From assembly GCF_004310665.1 (NCBI RefSeq), contig NZ_SIXF01000020.1, forward strand, positions 34,317 to 98,316: a stretch of DNA of 64,000 nt, written 5' to 3'. This DNA is from Pedobacter kyonggii. GTDB taxonomy: Bacteria > Bacteroidota > Bacteroidia > Sphingobacteriales > Sphingobacteriaceae. The position numbers and the translations under genes were made by a program. Below the pieces are notes generated by a model. That model did not search any database. It was not told the origin of the DNA and saw only the letters and a list, made by a program, of their open reading frames with translations. Positions 16,234 to 26,000 of the stretch are shown here, in pieces (the first letter of the stretch is position 1; the number at the start of each line of letters is the position of its first letter).

Positions 16234-17272
16234 TTTTTTGTGGAATTTTTAGGGTGGTAATATATAAATTATTTGCCTCAATATCGGTTTGTAACAGATG
16301 GGTATTCGCAAATAACAGATATAACCTGCGTTTAATGGCACTTAAACCAAATCCTGTCCCTCCGGCAGCCTTCATTTCCGGGTCGAAAGGATTTTGCACA
16401 CGCAATTGCAAAATATTATATTCAACAGTAACATCTATCTTGATGGTAATACCTGCTGAAGTATTATAAAGTCCGAATTTAATGGCGTTTTCTACAATGG
16501 GCTGCAACAAGGTACCTGGCAAACAAAGGCTTAAAGTATCTTCAGCCACATTAACTTCGATATTTAACCTGTGGCTAAACCTCACCTTCTCAATATCAAG
16601 ATACAATTGAATATACTCCATTTCTTCTTCTACCGAAACCCACAATTCGTCATCGCGTTTTAAGGTTCCACGAAGAAAAGAAGCTAATTTCATTATCATT
16701 ACGCCTGCCTCTTTCGGATTAACCATGGTAAGTGCAAATACCGAGTTTAAGCTATTGAAAAGAAAATGCGGCTGTAATTGGTGCCTTAACTTATTTAACT
16801 CGGCCTCTTTGGCTAAACTTTTGGCTGCCGATAGTCTTTCGTGTGTTTCTGATTGTTCTTCTAATCTATACCATAAAATATTAGCTAAAGCACACCAGGC
16901 TAAACACATAAAAGAAATTAAGCCTCTGAAGGCAAAAGAGAAGTTGTAAAAATCTTTATACTCCTTATAATCAGAAAAAATATAGAGCACAACATATTTT
17001 GATGCAAAAATAATCACAAAAGTTAGCGCAAGGGTGATGATCAGTACGTACAATATCCGCTCATTTTTTGGCTGGTAATACCCAAGCATGTTACTGATAC
17101 CAATGCAGGCCAAAGCCAATAAAAAATTATTGGTTAAGCTGTCGGTTATTGATATCCACCAAGAAAAATTAACTACATAATGTAATCCTGCACCACACAA
17201 TACCGTCCACACTATTGCAATGGTGAACGATATTTTCTGTATTTGCGGAACGGATAAAGGTCTAGTTGTCAA
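16211..17272 (-). CDS. LytS-type sensor histidine kinase (His_kinase family)
   Basis: The 353-residue protein has about four membrane helices in residues 1-130, a short coiled segment, and the His_kinase (PF06580-type) phospho-acceptor box LRHQLQPHFLFNSLNSVFAL (about 160-180). An HATPase domain follows, with LLQPIVENAIKFGL (N box) and a glycine-rich GGTGFGLSAIKRRL. There is no separate sensor domain, so the signal is probably sensed within the membrane or passed by a partner. Its gene overlaps the DUF4288 gene by 11 bp upstream and the LytTR regulator by 23 bp downstream. Confidence 0.95.
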   Translation of the reverse strand: MTTRPLSVPQIQKISFTIAIVWTVLCGAGLHYVVNFSWWISITDSLTNNFLLALACIGISNMLGYYQPKNERILYVLIITLALTFVIIFASKYVVLYIFSDYKEYKDFYNFSFAFRGLISFMCLAWCALANILWYRLEEQSETHERLSAAKSLAKEAELNKLRHQLQPHFLFNSLNSVFALTMVNPKEAGVMIMKLASFLRGTLKRDDELWVSVEEEMEYIQLYLDIEKVRFSHRLNIEVNVAEDTLSLCLPGTLLQPIVENAIKFGLYNTSAGITIKIDVTVEYNILQLRVQNPFDPEMKAAGGTGFGLSAIKRRLYLLFANTHLLQTDIEANNLYITTLKIPQKNDQNNTN

Positions 17273-17609
17273 AATGGTTTTGATTAGTTAATGATTTATT
17301 GCGGTGCGATAGCTTTTCCAGGTATTGCGTAACCGATTTAGGCTCAACAATCTTCGAACTTACTTCTACACCATCAGCAAGTTCTTCCACTGCCGATATT
17401 CCACCTACACCTACAAACTTCCATACAACTTTATCGCCGTTACAATTATCAAAAGAAGGGTTAAAATGTACAGCATTCAATTTAGCTTTGTCTAAAGCCT
17501 GCGCAATCCCACCTGCCTGGATTAAACGCGTTTGTTCATTAAACTGAGGCGCATGTTTTCCCTCACCACAAATTACCTGATAGATACAATTTACTGCAAA
17601 CCATTTCAT
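17262..17609 (-). CDS. DUF4288-like small protein
   Basis: The 115-residue protein begins MKWFAVNCIYQVICGEG and resembles the DUF4288 family (short alpha/beta proteins with an N-terminal WF/Y-x-V strand and later VVWKFVGVGGISAVEEL). There is no signal peptide and no visible catalytic motif. It lies inside a LiaF-like/LytS/LytTR operon, overlapping the kinase start by 11 bp, so it may be an accessory of that signalling unit. The family assignment is from memory of the pattern and tentative; the function is unknown. Confidence 0.65.
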   Translation of the reverse strand: MKWFAVNCIYQVICGEGKHAPQFNEQTRLIQAGGIAQALDKAKLNAVHFNPSFDNCNGDKVVWKFVGVGGISAVEELADGVEVSSKIVEPKSVTQYLEKLSHRNKSLTNQNHFDN

Positions 17610-17632
17610 AGGCGATGTTTTATAATAAATGT

Positions 17633-18397
17633 TTAGAAACTTTTAATCTCGATCCCTCCAAATAAAGCCGTTCCATCTAAAATCAATGTTTTTTTCATCT
17701 CTGCTACTGGCATTACATGCGATCTTTTATCTTCAACGCTACCAAATAATGCCGTTACGTTCGATTTTATTGCCCAGTTTTGCGGTACAATTAATTTAAT
17801 CCCTCCAAAAACTGCTGTTACATCAAGCGACGCTGTTTCAGGAAAATCAGCCTGGGTCATTACAATATCTGCTCCGCCAAATACTGCGGTAATATCTCCC
17901 CCCTGAAAGTTTTTAGAGTAGACGGTTTGGTTACTTCCTCCAAAAACGGCCACTACCTCAATAACATCATTATTATTTACAGTCTTATTATCGATAGTTG
18001 CGTCAAAATCAAAATCGGCTTTGTTTTTATCTTTACGTTTTTTCTTAAAACCCAAGGCATCCTTTGGTCTAAAGATTAAAAAGCCGCCTACTATAACCAA
18101 ACCAATACCTAAAGCGTATTTAGATAAATCAAGATCTAACCCTGGTATATTATCTAATGTATTGTAAGCACCGATCAAAATCAGGATCAGCCAGGCTATG
18201 CCTTTAAAGTTACGACGAACGCCGATAAATACACCTAATACAATTAAAAAATTAGACCAACTGAATATCCATCTAGGAATATCTAATCCCATATTGTTCA
18301 ATAGAAATGCAAATCCGATGATGACTATGATGAAACCGCTCCAAACCCTTCCTGAGTTTTTAAGCTGGTTGTTATCGTTATTATTAATATTTTCCAT
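17633..18397 (-). CDS. LiaF-like membrane protein (DUF5668 plus beta-roll domain)
   Basis: The 254-residue protein has an N-terminal membrane unit with about four short hydrophobic helices (residues 18-115, GFIIVIIGFAFLLNNMGL and later VIVGGFLIFRP), followed by a basic linker (KKKRKDKNK). The C-terminal LiaF-type domain holds four copies of a strand motif ending in xAVFGG or ALFG(G/S) (about 148-252). LiaF proteins regulate cell-envelope stress two-component systems. It heads the operon LiaF-like/DUF4288/LytS/LytTR, which argues that it senses or inhibits the neighbouring kinase. That functional link is inference from context. Confidence 0.88.
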   Translation of the reverse strand: MENINNNDNNQLKNSGRVWSGFIIVIIGFAFLLNNMGLDIPRWIFSWSNFLIVLGVFIGVRRNFKGIAWLILILIGAYNTLDNIPGLDLDLSKYALGIGLVIVGGFLIFRPKDALGFKKKRKDKNKADFDFDATIDNKTVNNNDVIEVVAVFGGSNQTVYSKNFQGGDITAVFGGADIVMTQADFPETASLDVTAVFGGIKLIVPQNWAIKSNVTALFGSVEDKRSHVMPVAEMKKTLILDGTALFGGIEIKSF

Positions 18398-18528
18398 TTG
18401 TGTTTATATTTAATACTCAAAAGTATTGATAAGCACTGGGGCATAATAGACCTGGCTTGCAAAAACCCGGTAAAAGGCGGTAAGTACCCTTATTTTATCG
18501 GTGAAAATTATTTTGTTATTTTGATGGC

Positions 18529-19401
18529 ATGAAATTTCCCCTATTAATGTTTGTTCTTACTATTTCTACTGGCTTGTATGCGCAGGAAATAAGTAGCCAT
18601 TACAAGATTTACGATGTAAAAAAACAGAAATCCGTATCAATAGACGACATTGTTGCTGATATGAACCAAGCAGATGTTTTATTCTTTGGCGAAGACCACA
18701 ACGATTCTGTAGGTCATTACCTGGAAGCGGAGCTTTTTAAAAGGCTTCATTTAAAATATCCGTTAAAAACAGCGCTGTCTTTAGAAATGTTCCATACCGA
18801 TGTACAACCTGAGTTAGATGAATACCTGGCAGGATTAATCTCAGAAAAGAACTTTGTTAAAGAAGGCAGAGCCTGGGGTAATTACAAAGATTATAAGCCT
18901 TTAATAGAGTACGCCAAACAAAACAAATTAAAAGTTATTGCCTCAAACGCGGCAACTCGCTACAGCAATGCTGTTACCATGGGAGGGCTTAAAGTTTTAG
19001 AAAATTTCCCAAAAACATCATTTAATTTTTTACCTCCCTTACCTATTGATACGGCTCAGGGTAGGTATTATGAAAAATTCACAGAAACTTTGGGTGGCCA
19101 CAACATGGGTTCGATGAAGATTTACCATACCCAAAATTTATGGGATGCGACCATGTCATGGTCAATAAGTAAGTTTCTTAAGGCAAACAGAGGCTTTAAG
19201 GTTTTTCAGCTTAATGGCCGTTTCCACAGCGACGAAAGACTTGGAACATTGGCGAAACTGGCTCAGGCCAATCCAAGATTAAAAATCCTTAACATTTCGT
19301 CATTTTCTGATGAAAGTTTTACAAATCCGAATTGGCAGCAATTTAAAAAACTCGGCGATTATATCATTATAACCGATCCAAGTGTAAAAAGAAGTTATTA
19401 A
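18529..19401 (+). CDS. ChaN-family haem-binding/iron-regulated protein
   Basis: The 290-residue protein has a signal peptide (MKFPLLMFVLTISTGLYAQ) and the ChaN/Cofac_haem_bdg pattern: VLFFGEDHNDSVGHYLE near residue 50 (the family 'GExH' signature), ALSLEMFHTDVQPELDEYL, and a C-terminal FQLNGRFHSDERLGTL. Characterised ChaN members bind stacked haem and are linked to iron uptake. It lacks a lipobox Cys, so it is probably a soluble periplasmic protein. The gene is divergent from the LiaF-like operon. Confidence 0.87.
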   Translation: MKFPLLMFVLTISTGLYAQEISSHYKIYDVKKQKSVSIDDIVADMNQADVLFFGEDHNDSVGHYLEAELFKRLHLKYPLKTALSLEMFHTDVQPELDEYLAGLISEKNFVKEGRAWGNYKDYKPLIEYAKQNKLKVIASNAATRYSNAVTMGGLKVLENFPKTSFNFLPPLPIDTAQGRYYEKFTETLGGHNMGSMKIYHTQNLWDATMSWSISKFLKANRGFKVFQLNGRFHSDERLGTLAKLAQANPRLKILNISSFSDESFTNPNWQQFKKLGDYIIITDPSVKRSY

Positions 19402-19446
19402 TCTGAATCAGTTAAAAGATGTTCAGCAGATAATTATTACTCGAGT

Positions 19447-19516
19447 CGTCACCCTGGATTTATTTCAGGGTCTATTTTGCAAGAAGAAAGATGCTGAAAT
19501 AAATTCAGCATGACGA
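19447..19516 (-). repeat. Family 1 inverted repeat, second copy
   Basis: On the minus strand it reads CGTCATGCTGAATTTATTTC ... GACCCTGAAATAAATCCAGG GTGACG, a near copy of the element at 806-873. It sits between convergent chaN and mscL. Confidence 0.72.
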
Positions 19517-19543
19517 AAGTTCCTGAAAAAGAAGTTATTAAAA

Positions 19544-19580
19544 CAAAAAAGCCGTCCAAATTTTACATCGAGACGGCTAT
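19544..19580 (-). terminator. Intrinsic terminator of mscL
   Basis: AGCCGTC and GACGGCT form a 7-bp stem with a 15-base loop. Read on the minus strand the hairpin is followed by TTTTTTG, placing it 8-40 bp after the mscL stop. Confidence 0.8.
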
Positions 19581-19587
19581 TGATATA

Positions 19588-19971
19588 TTATGCTTTTGCT
19601 TTTAATAAATCTCTGATTTCGGTTAAAAGCACTTCTTCTTTTGTAGGTGCGGGAGGAGCTGAAGGCGCAGCTTCTTCTTTCTTTTTTAAATTATTGGCAC
19701 CTTTAATAATTAAGAAAAGAACAAAGGCAATACATATGAAATTAATTACAGCTGCAATAAAGCTACCATACTTAACGCCATTCCATGTAAGTGTTGCAAT
19801 ATTTTCGGCTCCAGCGGCTTTCAAAGCTGGATTTAATAACAATGGAGTGATGATATCTTCGACCAGCGAGCTTACAATTTTACCAAAGGCAGCTCCAACA
19901 ATAACACCCACAGCTAAATCGAGTACATTTCCCTTAACTGCAAATTCTTTAAATTCTTTTATAATGCCCAT
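19588..19971 (-). CDS. mscL: Large-conductance mechanosensitive channel MscL
   Basis: The 127-residue protein matches MscL closely: an N-terminal amphipathic helix ([20 protein letters not shown]), TM1 ([20 protein letters not shown], pore-lining GxxxG-type glycines), a periplasmic loop, TM2 ([19 protein letters not shown]) and a basic cytoplasmic bundle with an Ala/Pro-rich linker. The homopentamer opens under membrane tension to release solutes during hypo-osmotic shock. A clear terminator follows. It is monocistronic. Confidence 0.97.
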   Translation of the reverse strand: MGIIKEFKEFAVKGNVLDLAVGVIVGAAFGKIVSSLVEDIITPLLLNPALKAAGAENIATLTWNGVKYGSFIAAVINFICIAFVLFLIIKGANNLKKKEEAAPSAPPAPTKEEVLLTEIRDLLKAKA

Positions 19972-20138
19972 ATTTCATTAAGTTTTAGTTTTTTTATTAC
20001 TAAAGTAGCAAACATTAAAACTCAATACAAATGTTTAGCAAAAATTTTTAAAACCAAACATATCGATAGCATTTAGGTCAAATCAGCAGAATATCTGAAA
20101 TCTATTGTTTATTTTTGCGCTATTCTTTTATATTTACT

Positions 20139-21611
20139 ATGCTAAAGCAACACTTACAACAAAAATTATTACAAAAGTTATCACCACAACAAATACAGTT
20201 TATTAAGCTGTTGCAGGTGCCAACCGTTGCTTTAGATACCCGCGTAAAAGAGGAGCTCGAAGAAAACCCAGCACTTGAAGACCCAAGCTTAATGACTCAG
20301 GATGAGCCAAAAAGCGAATATGATGATTTAAACGATGGGCCTGAAGATTACGAACAATCATCAGAAGATACCAGCATGGATGAATTTAATGTAGATGATT
20401 ATTTACAGGACGATTCTACCAACGATTATAGTACCAACTACAATAATGGTGATGATGACGAGGAGAAAAAAGAAACTCCGATTGCCATTGAAAGTACTTT
20501 TTTTGAGAGTTTACAGGAGCAATTAGACCTTATTCCCTTATCCGATCAGGATTTTATTATTGGCAAACAGATTATCGGTAGTTTAGATGATGATGGTTAT
20601 TTACGCCGTCCGCTAGGCTCTATGATTGATGACCTTGCCTTTTCTCAGAATGTTATGGTTGAGGAGGAGGATGTATTGGAAATGTTAAAACTGATCCAAA
20701 GTTTCGATCCTCCAGGCATTGGTGCAAGAGACCTGAAAGAATGTTTACTGATCCAATTAAAAAGGAAAGACCCGAACAATCCGATTATAGTTAAAGCAAT
20801 GAATGTTGTAGAAAACTATCTGGATGAGTTTACGCGTAAGCATTACGATAAATTAGAAAAAAGTTTAGGTTTAGATAGTGAAGAACTTAAAGAGGTTGTA
20901 AACGAAATTTTGCGTTTAAACCCGAAACCAGGTGATGCCAATCAGGTTACCACCAAACAAATGCAGATTATTCCTGATTTCCACATCAGTAATAATGATG
21001 GCGTATTGATTTTGACGCTAAACTCGAAAAATGCCCCAGAACTAAAGGTAAGCAGATCTTACCAGGAGATGTTTGAACATTACGATAAAGCTTCATCAAA
21101 AGATAAAAAGCTGAAAGAAGCCGTGCAGTTTGTGAAGCAGAAATTAGATTCTGCACGATGGTTTATCGATGCGATTAAACAAAGACAACAGACTTTGTTA
21201 AAAACGATGAACGCCATTATGCACTATCAATATGAATATTTTTTAACGGCCGATGAGCGTAAAATGCGCCCAATGATCTTAAAAGATATTGCCGATAAAA
21301 TCGATATGGATATTTCAACCGTATCAAGGGTGGCAAACTCTAAATATGTTCAGACTGAATTCGGTACTTTCTTATTAAAATCATTCTTCTCAGAAGCTAT
21401 CCAAACAGAAAACGGTGAAGAAGTTTCGAATAAAGAGGTTAAAAAAATATTGGAAGACTGTATTGGCAACGAAGATAAACGCAAACCTTTGGCGGATGAA
21501 AAATTAACTGAAATTTTAAAAGAAAGAGGTTATAACATTGCCAGAAGAACTGTTGCGAAATATCGTGAGCAGATGAATATCCCTGTGGCAAGGTTAAGAA
21601 AAGAACTTTAG
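20139..21611 (+). CDS. rpoN: RNA polymerase sigma-54 factor
   Basis: I start at ATG 20139, which gives the conserved sigma-54 region I (LKQHLQQKLLQKLSPQQIQF). The in-frame TTG eight codons upstream overlaps a TATTTTTG -7-like promoter element at 20110-20117 and is unlikely to be used. The 490-residue product contains an acidic region II (about 50-115), the core-binding domain, the helix-turn-helix near DISTVSRVANSKYV, and a C-terminal RpoN box ARRTVAKYRE. Sigma-54 directs -24/-12 promoters and needs AAA+ activators; none is encoded in this window. Confidence 0.97.
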   Translation: MLKQHLQQKLLQKLSPQQIQFIKLLQVPTVALDTRVKEELEENPALEDPSLMTQDEPKSEYDDLNDGPEDYEQSSEDTSMDEFNVDDYLQDDSTNDYSTNYNNGDDDEEKKETPIAIESTFFESLQEQLDLIPLSDQDFIIGKQIIGSLDDDGYLRRPLGSMIDDLAFSQNVMVEEEDVLEMLKLIQSFDPPGIGARDLKECLLIQLKRKDPNNPIIVKAMNVVENYLDEFTRKHYDKLEKSLGLDSEELKEVVNEILRLNPKPGDANQVTTKQMQIIPDFHISNNDGVLILTLNSKNAPELKVSRSYQEMFEHYDKASSKDKKLKEAVQFVKQKLDSARWFIDAIKQRQQTLLKTMNAIMHYQYEYFLTADERKMRPMILKDIADKIDMDISTVSRVANSKYVQTEFGTFLLKSFFSEAIQTENGEEVSNKEVKKILEDCIGNEDKRKPLADEKLTEILKERGYNIARRTVAKYREQMNIPVARLRKEL

Positions 21612-21750
21612 ATCAGTTGGCAGTTATTAGTTTACAGTTACTTATCTAAAGTATAGAATTGTAAATTGCCAAAGAAAGTGTTGCGTTCCAAATATAAGTA
21701 GTGTATTCATTGTGATTGGGAAATGAGCAGTTCTGCGTGCTTGGCGGTTT

Positions 21751-21820
21751 GCAGGCCCGCTTTCCATTCCAAGTCCGCACTCGTTCCTCGCTTACGGGCT
21801 TTGCATTGCAATCGGGTTTA
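21751..21820 (-). repeat. CCCG/CGGG-closed hairpin element, copy D1
   Basis: On the minus strand it starts AACCCGATTGCAATGCAAAG and ends GGAATGGAAAGCGGGCCTGC, the same frame as copies B and C. The 414-bp gap 21612-22025 between rpoN and the porP-like gene is made largely of D1 and D2; I see no gene in it. Confidence 0.6.
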
Positions 21821-21876
21821 AGCACAAAGTTTGTGCACCCTGCAACCTCAAAAATAAAAAACTGCCTTGGCCATTT

Positions 21877-21952
21877 AGCCCCGGCTGAAGCATTACCCTG
21901 CAGCAACGAGGTACGAGGAAGCGAAGCGTAAAAGCGAAAGACGGGAGGAAAC
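21877..21952 (+). repeat. CCCG/CGGG-closed hairpin element, copy D2
   Basis: It starts AGCCCCGGCTGAAGCATTAC and ends AAAAGCGAAAGACGGGAGG. It is more diverged than D1 and points the other way, so D1 and D2 form a divergent pair 57 bp apart, as A and B do at 4833-5045. Confidence 0.45.
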
Positions 21953-22025
21953 TTCCTGTTTTATACAGGTTTTGCGCTCCGATCTCTATGAGCTATTACA
22001 CCACAACAACCTTAATGCCAGCATA

Positions 22026-23036
22026 TTACCACATTTTAATATACGACGGCACCTTATAGATATTATTCAGCAATAGGCCCAATACAATTTCATGGCTGCC
22101 GTTACTCACCTGATTTAGTTGTGAAGTTGTAAAATCGTACGAGTAAGTTAAATTAACCATTTTTCCGACATTGAAACCCGCCATTGCTGCGAACGAATCG
22201 TCTTTACGATAACTCCCCCCGAACCAGATTTTATCTTTAAAAGCCAGTTTCAGGTTTACATCAACAGAAACCGGCGCAGGTGATACATACTTTACCATTA
22301 CCGATGGTACAGCGGCAATTTCATCATCTAAGAAAAACTTATATCCTGCCGTAGCAAAATAATGCGGGACTTCTTTACCCAGATTATAGTTATTATCACC
22401 GGTGAAACTTAACTTCTGAGGTAAAATTTGCTGTACAGATAAACCTGCAAACATCCTAGAGCTATATAACCATAAACCAATACTCAAATCGGGTTTTACC
22501 TGGTTAATCAATGCCCTATTCATAACCGGATCTATCGGCGTATCGAAAGTAAGTGCATTTACATCTAAGGAAATACTCGAAATACCCGCAGCAACACCTG
22601 CAGAAAGATTAAAATTATTACTTAGCTGCAAATGATAAGCATAGGTAACATTCGCATCCAATCTTTTAATCGGACCAGTTTTATCTAAAACAGCAGTTAC
22701 CCCCATTCCATGATGCGATGGCGACGACATGTAGTTCTGCATATAATTACGGTCCATCGGATTACCTGTTTGCTCAGGGAAAGAGGTTAACGCATTACTC
22801 CACAATTGATTGTCGCCCAAGGCCCAATGTGCAGATACAAATGAAGTTTGAGGTGCATCGGTAATACCCGACCATTGTTTACGGTAACCGGCTTTAAAAT
22901 CAAGATAATTTTCAATTCCTGAGAGCGCCGGATTTAGCAGATACTGGTTAAAAATGTATTGGGTATACTGTGGCTTTTGTTGGGAAAAAACCTTAAATGT
23001 TGCAAAAAGTGCAAATATGATGATGAGCTTCTTCAA
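22026..23036 (-). CDS. PorP/SprF family type IX secretion membrane protein
   Basis: The 336-residue protein has a signal peptide (KKLIIIFALFATFKVFSQ) followed by the PorP/SprF signature QKPQYTQYIFNQYLLNPALS with YRKQWSGI soon after. Many beta strands (WFGGSYRKDDSFAAMAGFNV, LTYSYDFTTSQL) indicate an outer-membrane barrel. Members pair with a specific large gliding/T9SS cargo protein and help export or anchor it. Here it begins only 1 bp after the stop of the 1185-residue surface protein, strong evidence that they function as a pair. Confidence 0.95.
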   Translation of the reverse strand: MKKLIIIFALFATFKVFSQQKPQYTQYIFNQYLLNPALSGIENYLDFKAGYRKQWSGITDAPQTSFVSAHWALGDNQLWSNALTSFPEQTGNPMDRNYMQNYMSSPSHHGMGVTAVLDKTGPIKRLDANVTYAYHLQLSNNFNLSAGVAAGISSISLDVNALTFDTPIDPVMNRALINQVKPDLSIGLWLYSSRMFAGLSVQQILPQKLSFTGDNNYNLGKEVPHYFATAGYKFFLDDEIAAVPSVMVKYVSPAPVSVDVNLKLAFKDKIWFGGSYRKDDSFAAMAGFNVGKMVNLTYSYDFTTSQLNQVSNGSHEIVLGLLLNNIYKVPSYIKMW

Positions 23037-23037
23037 T

Positions 23038-26000
23038 TTATCTGATTATGGTGAGCGGTCCAGTTATTGTTTTTCGTCCGTTACGCGGGTTGATCATATA
23101 ATAATAAACACCTACCGGAAGCGGTTCATTTTGGTAATTCCCATCAAAAGGAATTTTATATCCAGTGCTAAAAAACACCTTGTTCCCGTTTCTGTTAAAA
23201 ATTTCGACGGTAGCATTTGGATAAGATTCTAAATATTTAATAACCCAGGTATCGTTCACATTATCACCATTTGGTGTAAAGGTATTGGGTGGATTTAAAC
23301 CTTGCAAAACTTTAACCTGCACCGTAGATGTTGTAGCACATCCATCTGGCTGTGTGGTTGCTGTAAGCGTATACTCGGTATCGTTATCTGGCGATGCAAT
23401 CGGATTTAACACATCCGTTTTGTTCAAACCTGTTGCAGGCGACCATTTATATTTCAAATTAGTGCCTTCAGCAGCTGCAGGGATTTCGATCTGTCCGCCT
23501 GCTAAAATGTAAACCAATGTACCTGCGTTAACAACTGGCGATTTGTATACCTCGATTGTATTGGTGATAGCGCTAGGACAACCATTATCTCCTGTAAATG
23601 TATAAGTGATAATGTGTGACCCAAGCCCTGCAATTTTCGGATTAAAGGTACCATCTGCTTTTATGCCGTCGCCACTATATACGCCTGGTGTTCCATTCAT
23701 TTCTTCTCCAACTTTCTGTTTAGCTTGCGTAATTAAAACGGTACCATCGGCCTCGCAAACTGGAGCCATATCATCAAACATCAATTGTGGAACTGGTTTT
23801 AAGGTTAGTGTTTGATCTAAAAATTTAAAACAATTTTCTCCAGAATAAGCAACAAGTCTGATGTTAAATGTTCGGTCGGTAGTCCCACCAAAAGTATCGT
23901 ACTTAATCATAAAAATTTCGTTATCATCCGGATAAGAGATTGTTTTATAAATGGAAGTTTCTCTACCAAAATCTCTATAAATCTCAATCTTAGTAATCTT
24001 GCCTGTAAATACAGTAGATGTATTTTTAATCATGATATCCTCACTCACACAGCTATTATCATTCATAACCTCAAAATCAGCTGCTTTAACATCACCGTTA
24101 ACTGTAAATGGTTTTGAAGTTGACATCTCACAACCATCCTGATTCTTTACAATCAAGATCACATTATAATTACCTGTGGAAGCAGGCGTAAAAACCCCAT
24201 CAACACCTGTTGAAGTAGCCACTACATTATTGTTTTGATCAGTATATTTCCATTCGAAATTTAAGCCTGTTATAGTTCCATCTGCATTTTTGGAGGTATT
24301 CTTAAATCTAGCTACACCATCATTCAGACAAAAATCAGGCAGTTCGAAATCAGCAGATTGTGGGTCAATTACGGTTACCATTTTACTTTTCACTAAACTT
24401 ACACATCCTTTATCACTTTCGGTGGTTAGCGCAATAGTATAAGAACCAACAGCACTGTATTGATGAGTGGGTTGCTGTTCAGTAGATGGGGTGCTTCCAT
24501 CGCCAAAATCCCAGCTCCACTTCACAATGATACCAGGGCTTTCTATCGTCGATTTTTCTGTTAAAATAACTGGTCTGCCTACACATAAGCCTTTCACGTC
24601 AAAATCAGATTTGGGTTGAGGATTAATTACAATTGGAAATGCCGAAGATGTTTCTGAACATTTCGAATCTGTTGTAGCCGTTAAAACTACATTATAAGTT
24701 CCCGGACGATCATAAACATGAACAGGGTGCTGTTCAGAAGATGTTTTTCCGTCACCAAAATCCCATAACCATTGTGTTATGCTTCTCGAATTTGAATTGG
24801 ATTCACTTTTATCGGTAAATTGAACACCAGTAGATTGGCAACCAGTAGCGGGTAATTCGAAGGCTGCTGTAGGTTGATTATCAACTGAAAAATCGATAAT
24901 CAATTCTTCTGTATTACCACAATTATCGGCATTGGGTTTAGTTGCTATTACTTTAAACTGGTAATCACCAGGATTTGGATAATTCAGGTCGTTAGGGTAC
25001 TTATAGGTATAATAAGTATTATTATCATTTGGCCTCGTAAAGGTGTTTATTACCACTGGGCTATCATCAGTAAAGTTTGCCGCTCCCTCAATCTCCCAAT
25101 CTAATTTAATAGCCTGGTAAGGTAAATTTATAGTTAAACTGATGGGCTCTCCTAAACAACCGCTACTAATAGGCTGCCTTGTAACAGTGCTGGCAGGCTG
25201 AAACGTAAAGTTCTGAATATTTGCCCCAGCTAAGTATGCATAAGATTCTACTGGTCCATAACCGTATGAAATTGCAGAAAAACCACCAGCTGCAGATAAC
25301 CGGTGTTGAGGTTGTGTATTGGTCACATCAATTACAGCATAACTAAATACGTTATCAATCGCTGTAAAATTATTCACCGGGTTACCATCTAGCCTAAACG
25401 AAGCTATATCTGCTGTTTTAATAATTACATTCAGATAGTATCTAGTGATCTGGGTGGGAACTCCTACCGATCCCAGATCTGAAAAAACCGTAATATTATT
25501 TAACGTTTGCTCAACAGGATTAAGCACGGTTATTTCAGGATCGCCTGGAAATTGATATTGGTTGGTATTGCTGCCATTGTTTAGATTGCAAGTTTGAGAA
25601 GTTTGGTATTGTGCTACAGCAATTGGTTTGGAACCAGAAATTACATTTGCTGAAGTGGAAAAAAAGGTAACTACCGATCCTTTAATATATGGATTAGAAA
25701 GAGGAGTTCCATTGGCATCTGTAGTACTTCCGTTAACGGTTAAAACCGTATTATCGTCTGCTACAATGATCCTCATAATATCGGTATTACCATGAAGGGT
25801 ATTATAAAAAGGTGCGGTTACGAAATTCCTCCCCCATGCAGAAACTGGAAAAACCTGCTGATAAAGGTTATCGCCACCACTCGGATTGCGGCTATTACCT
25901 TCATTACAAAATGCTGCCCAGGTATTACCTGTAAATACGGCTACAGGATTACAGTTTAAGGCTTTAATGTGGCTTCCTGTTAAATCACCAACTGATTGAT

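Noticed and set aside
19580-19981. 133-codon plus-strand frame opposite mscL
   Set aside because: It is the antisense shadow of mscL, which has full family conservation on the minus strand.
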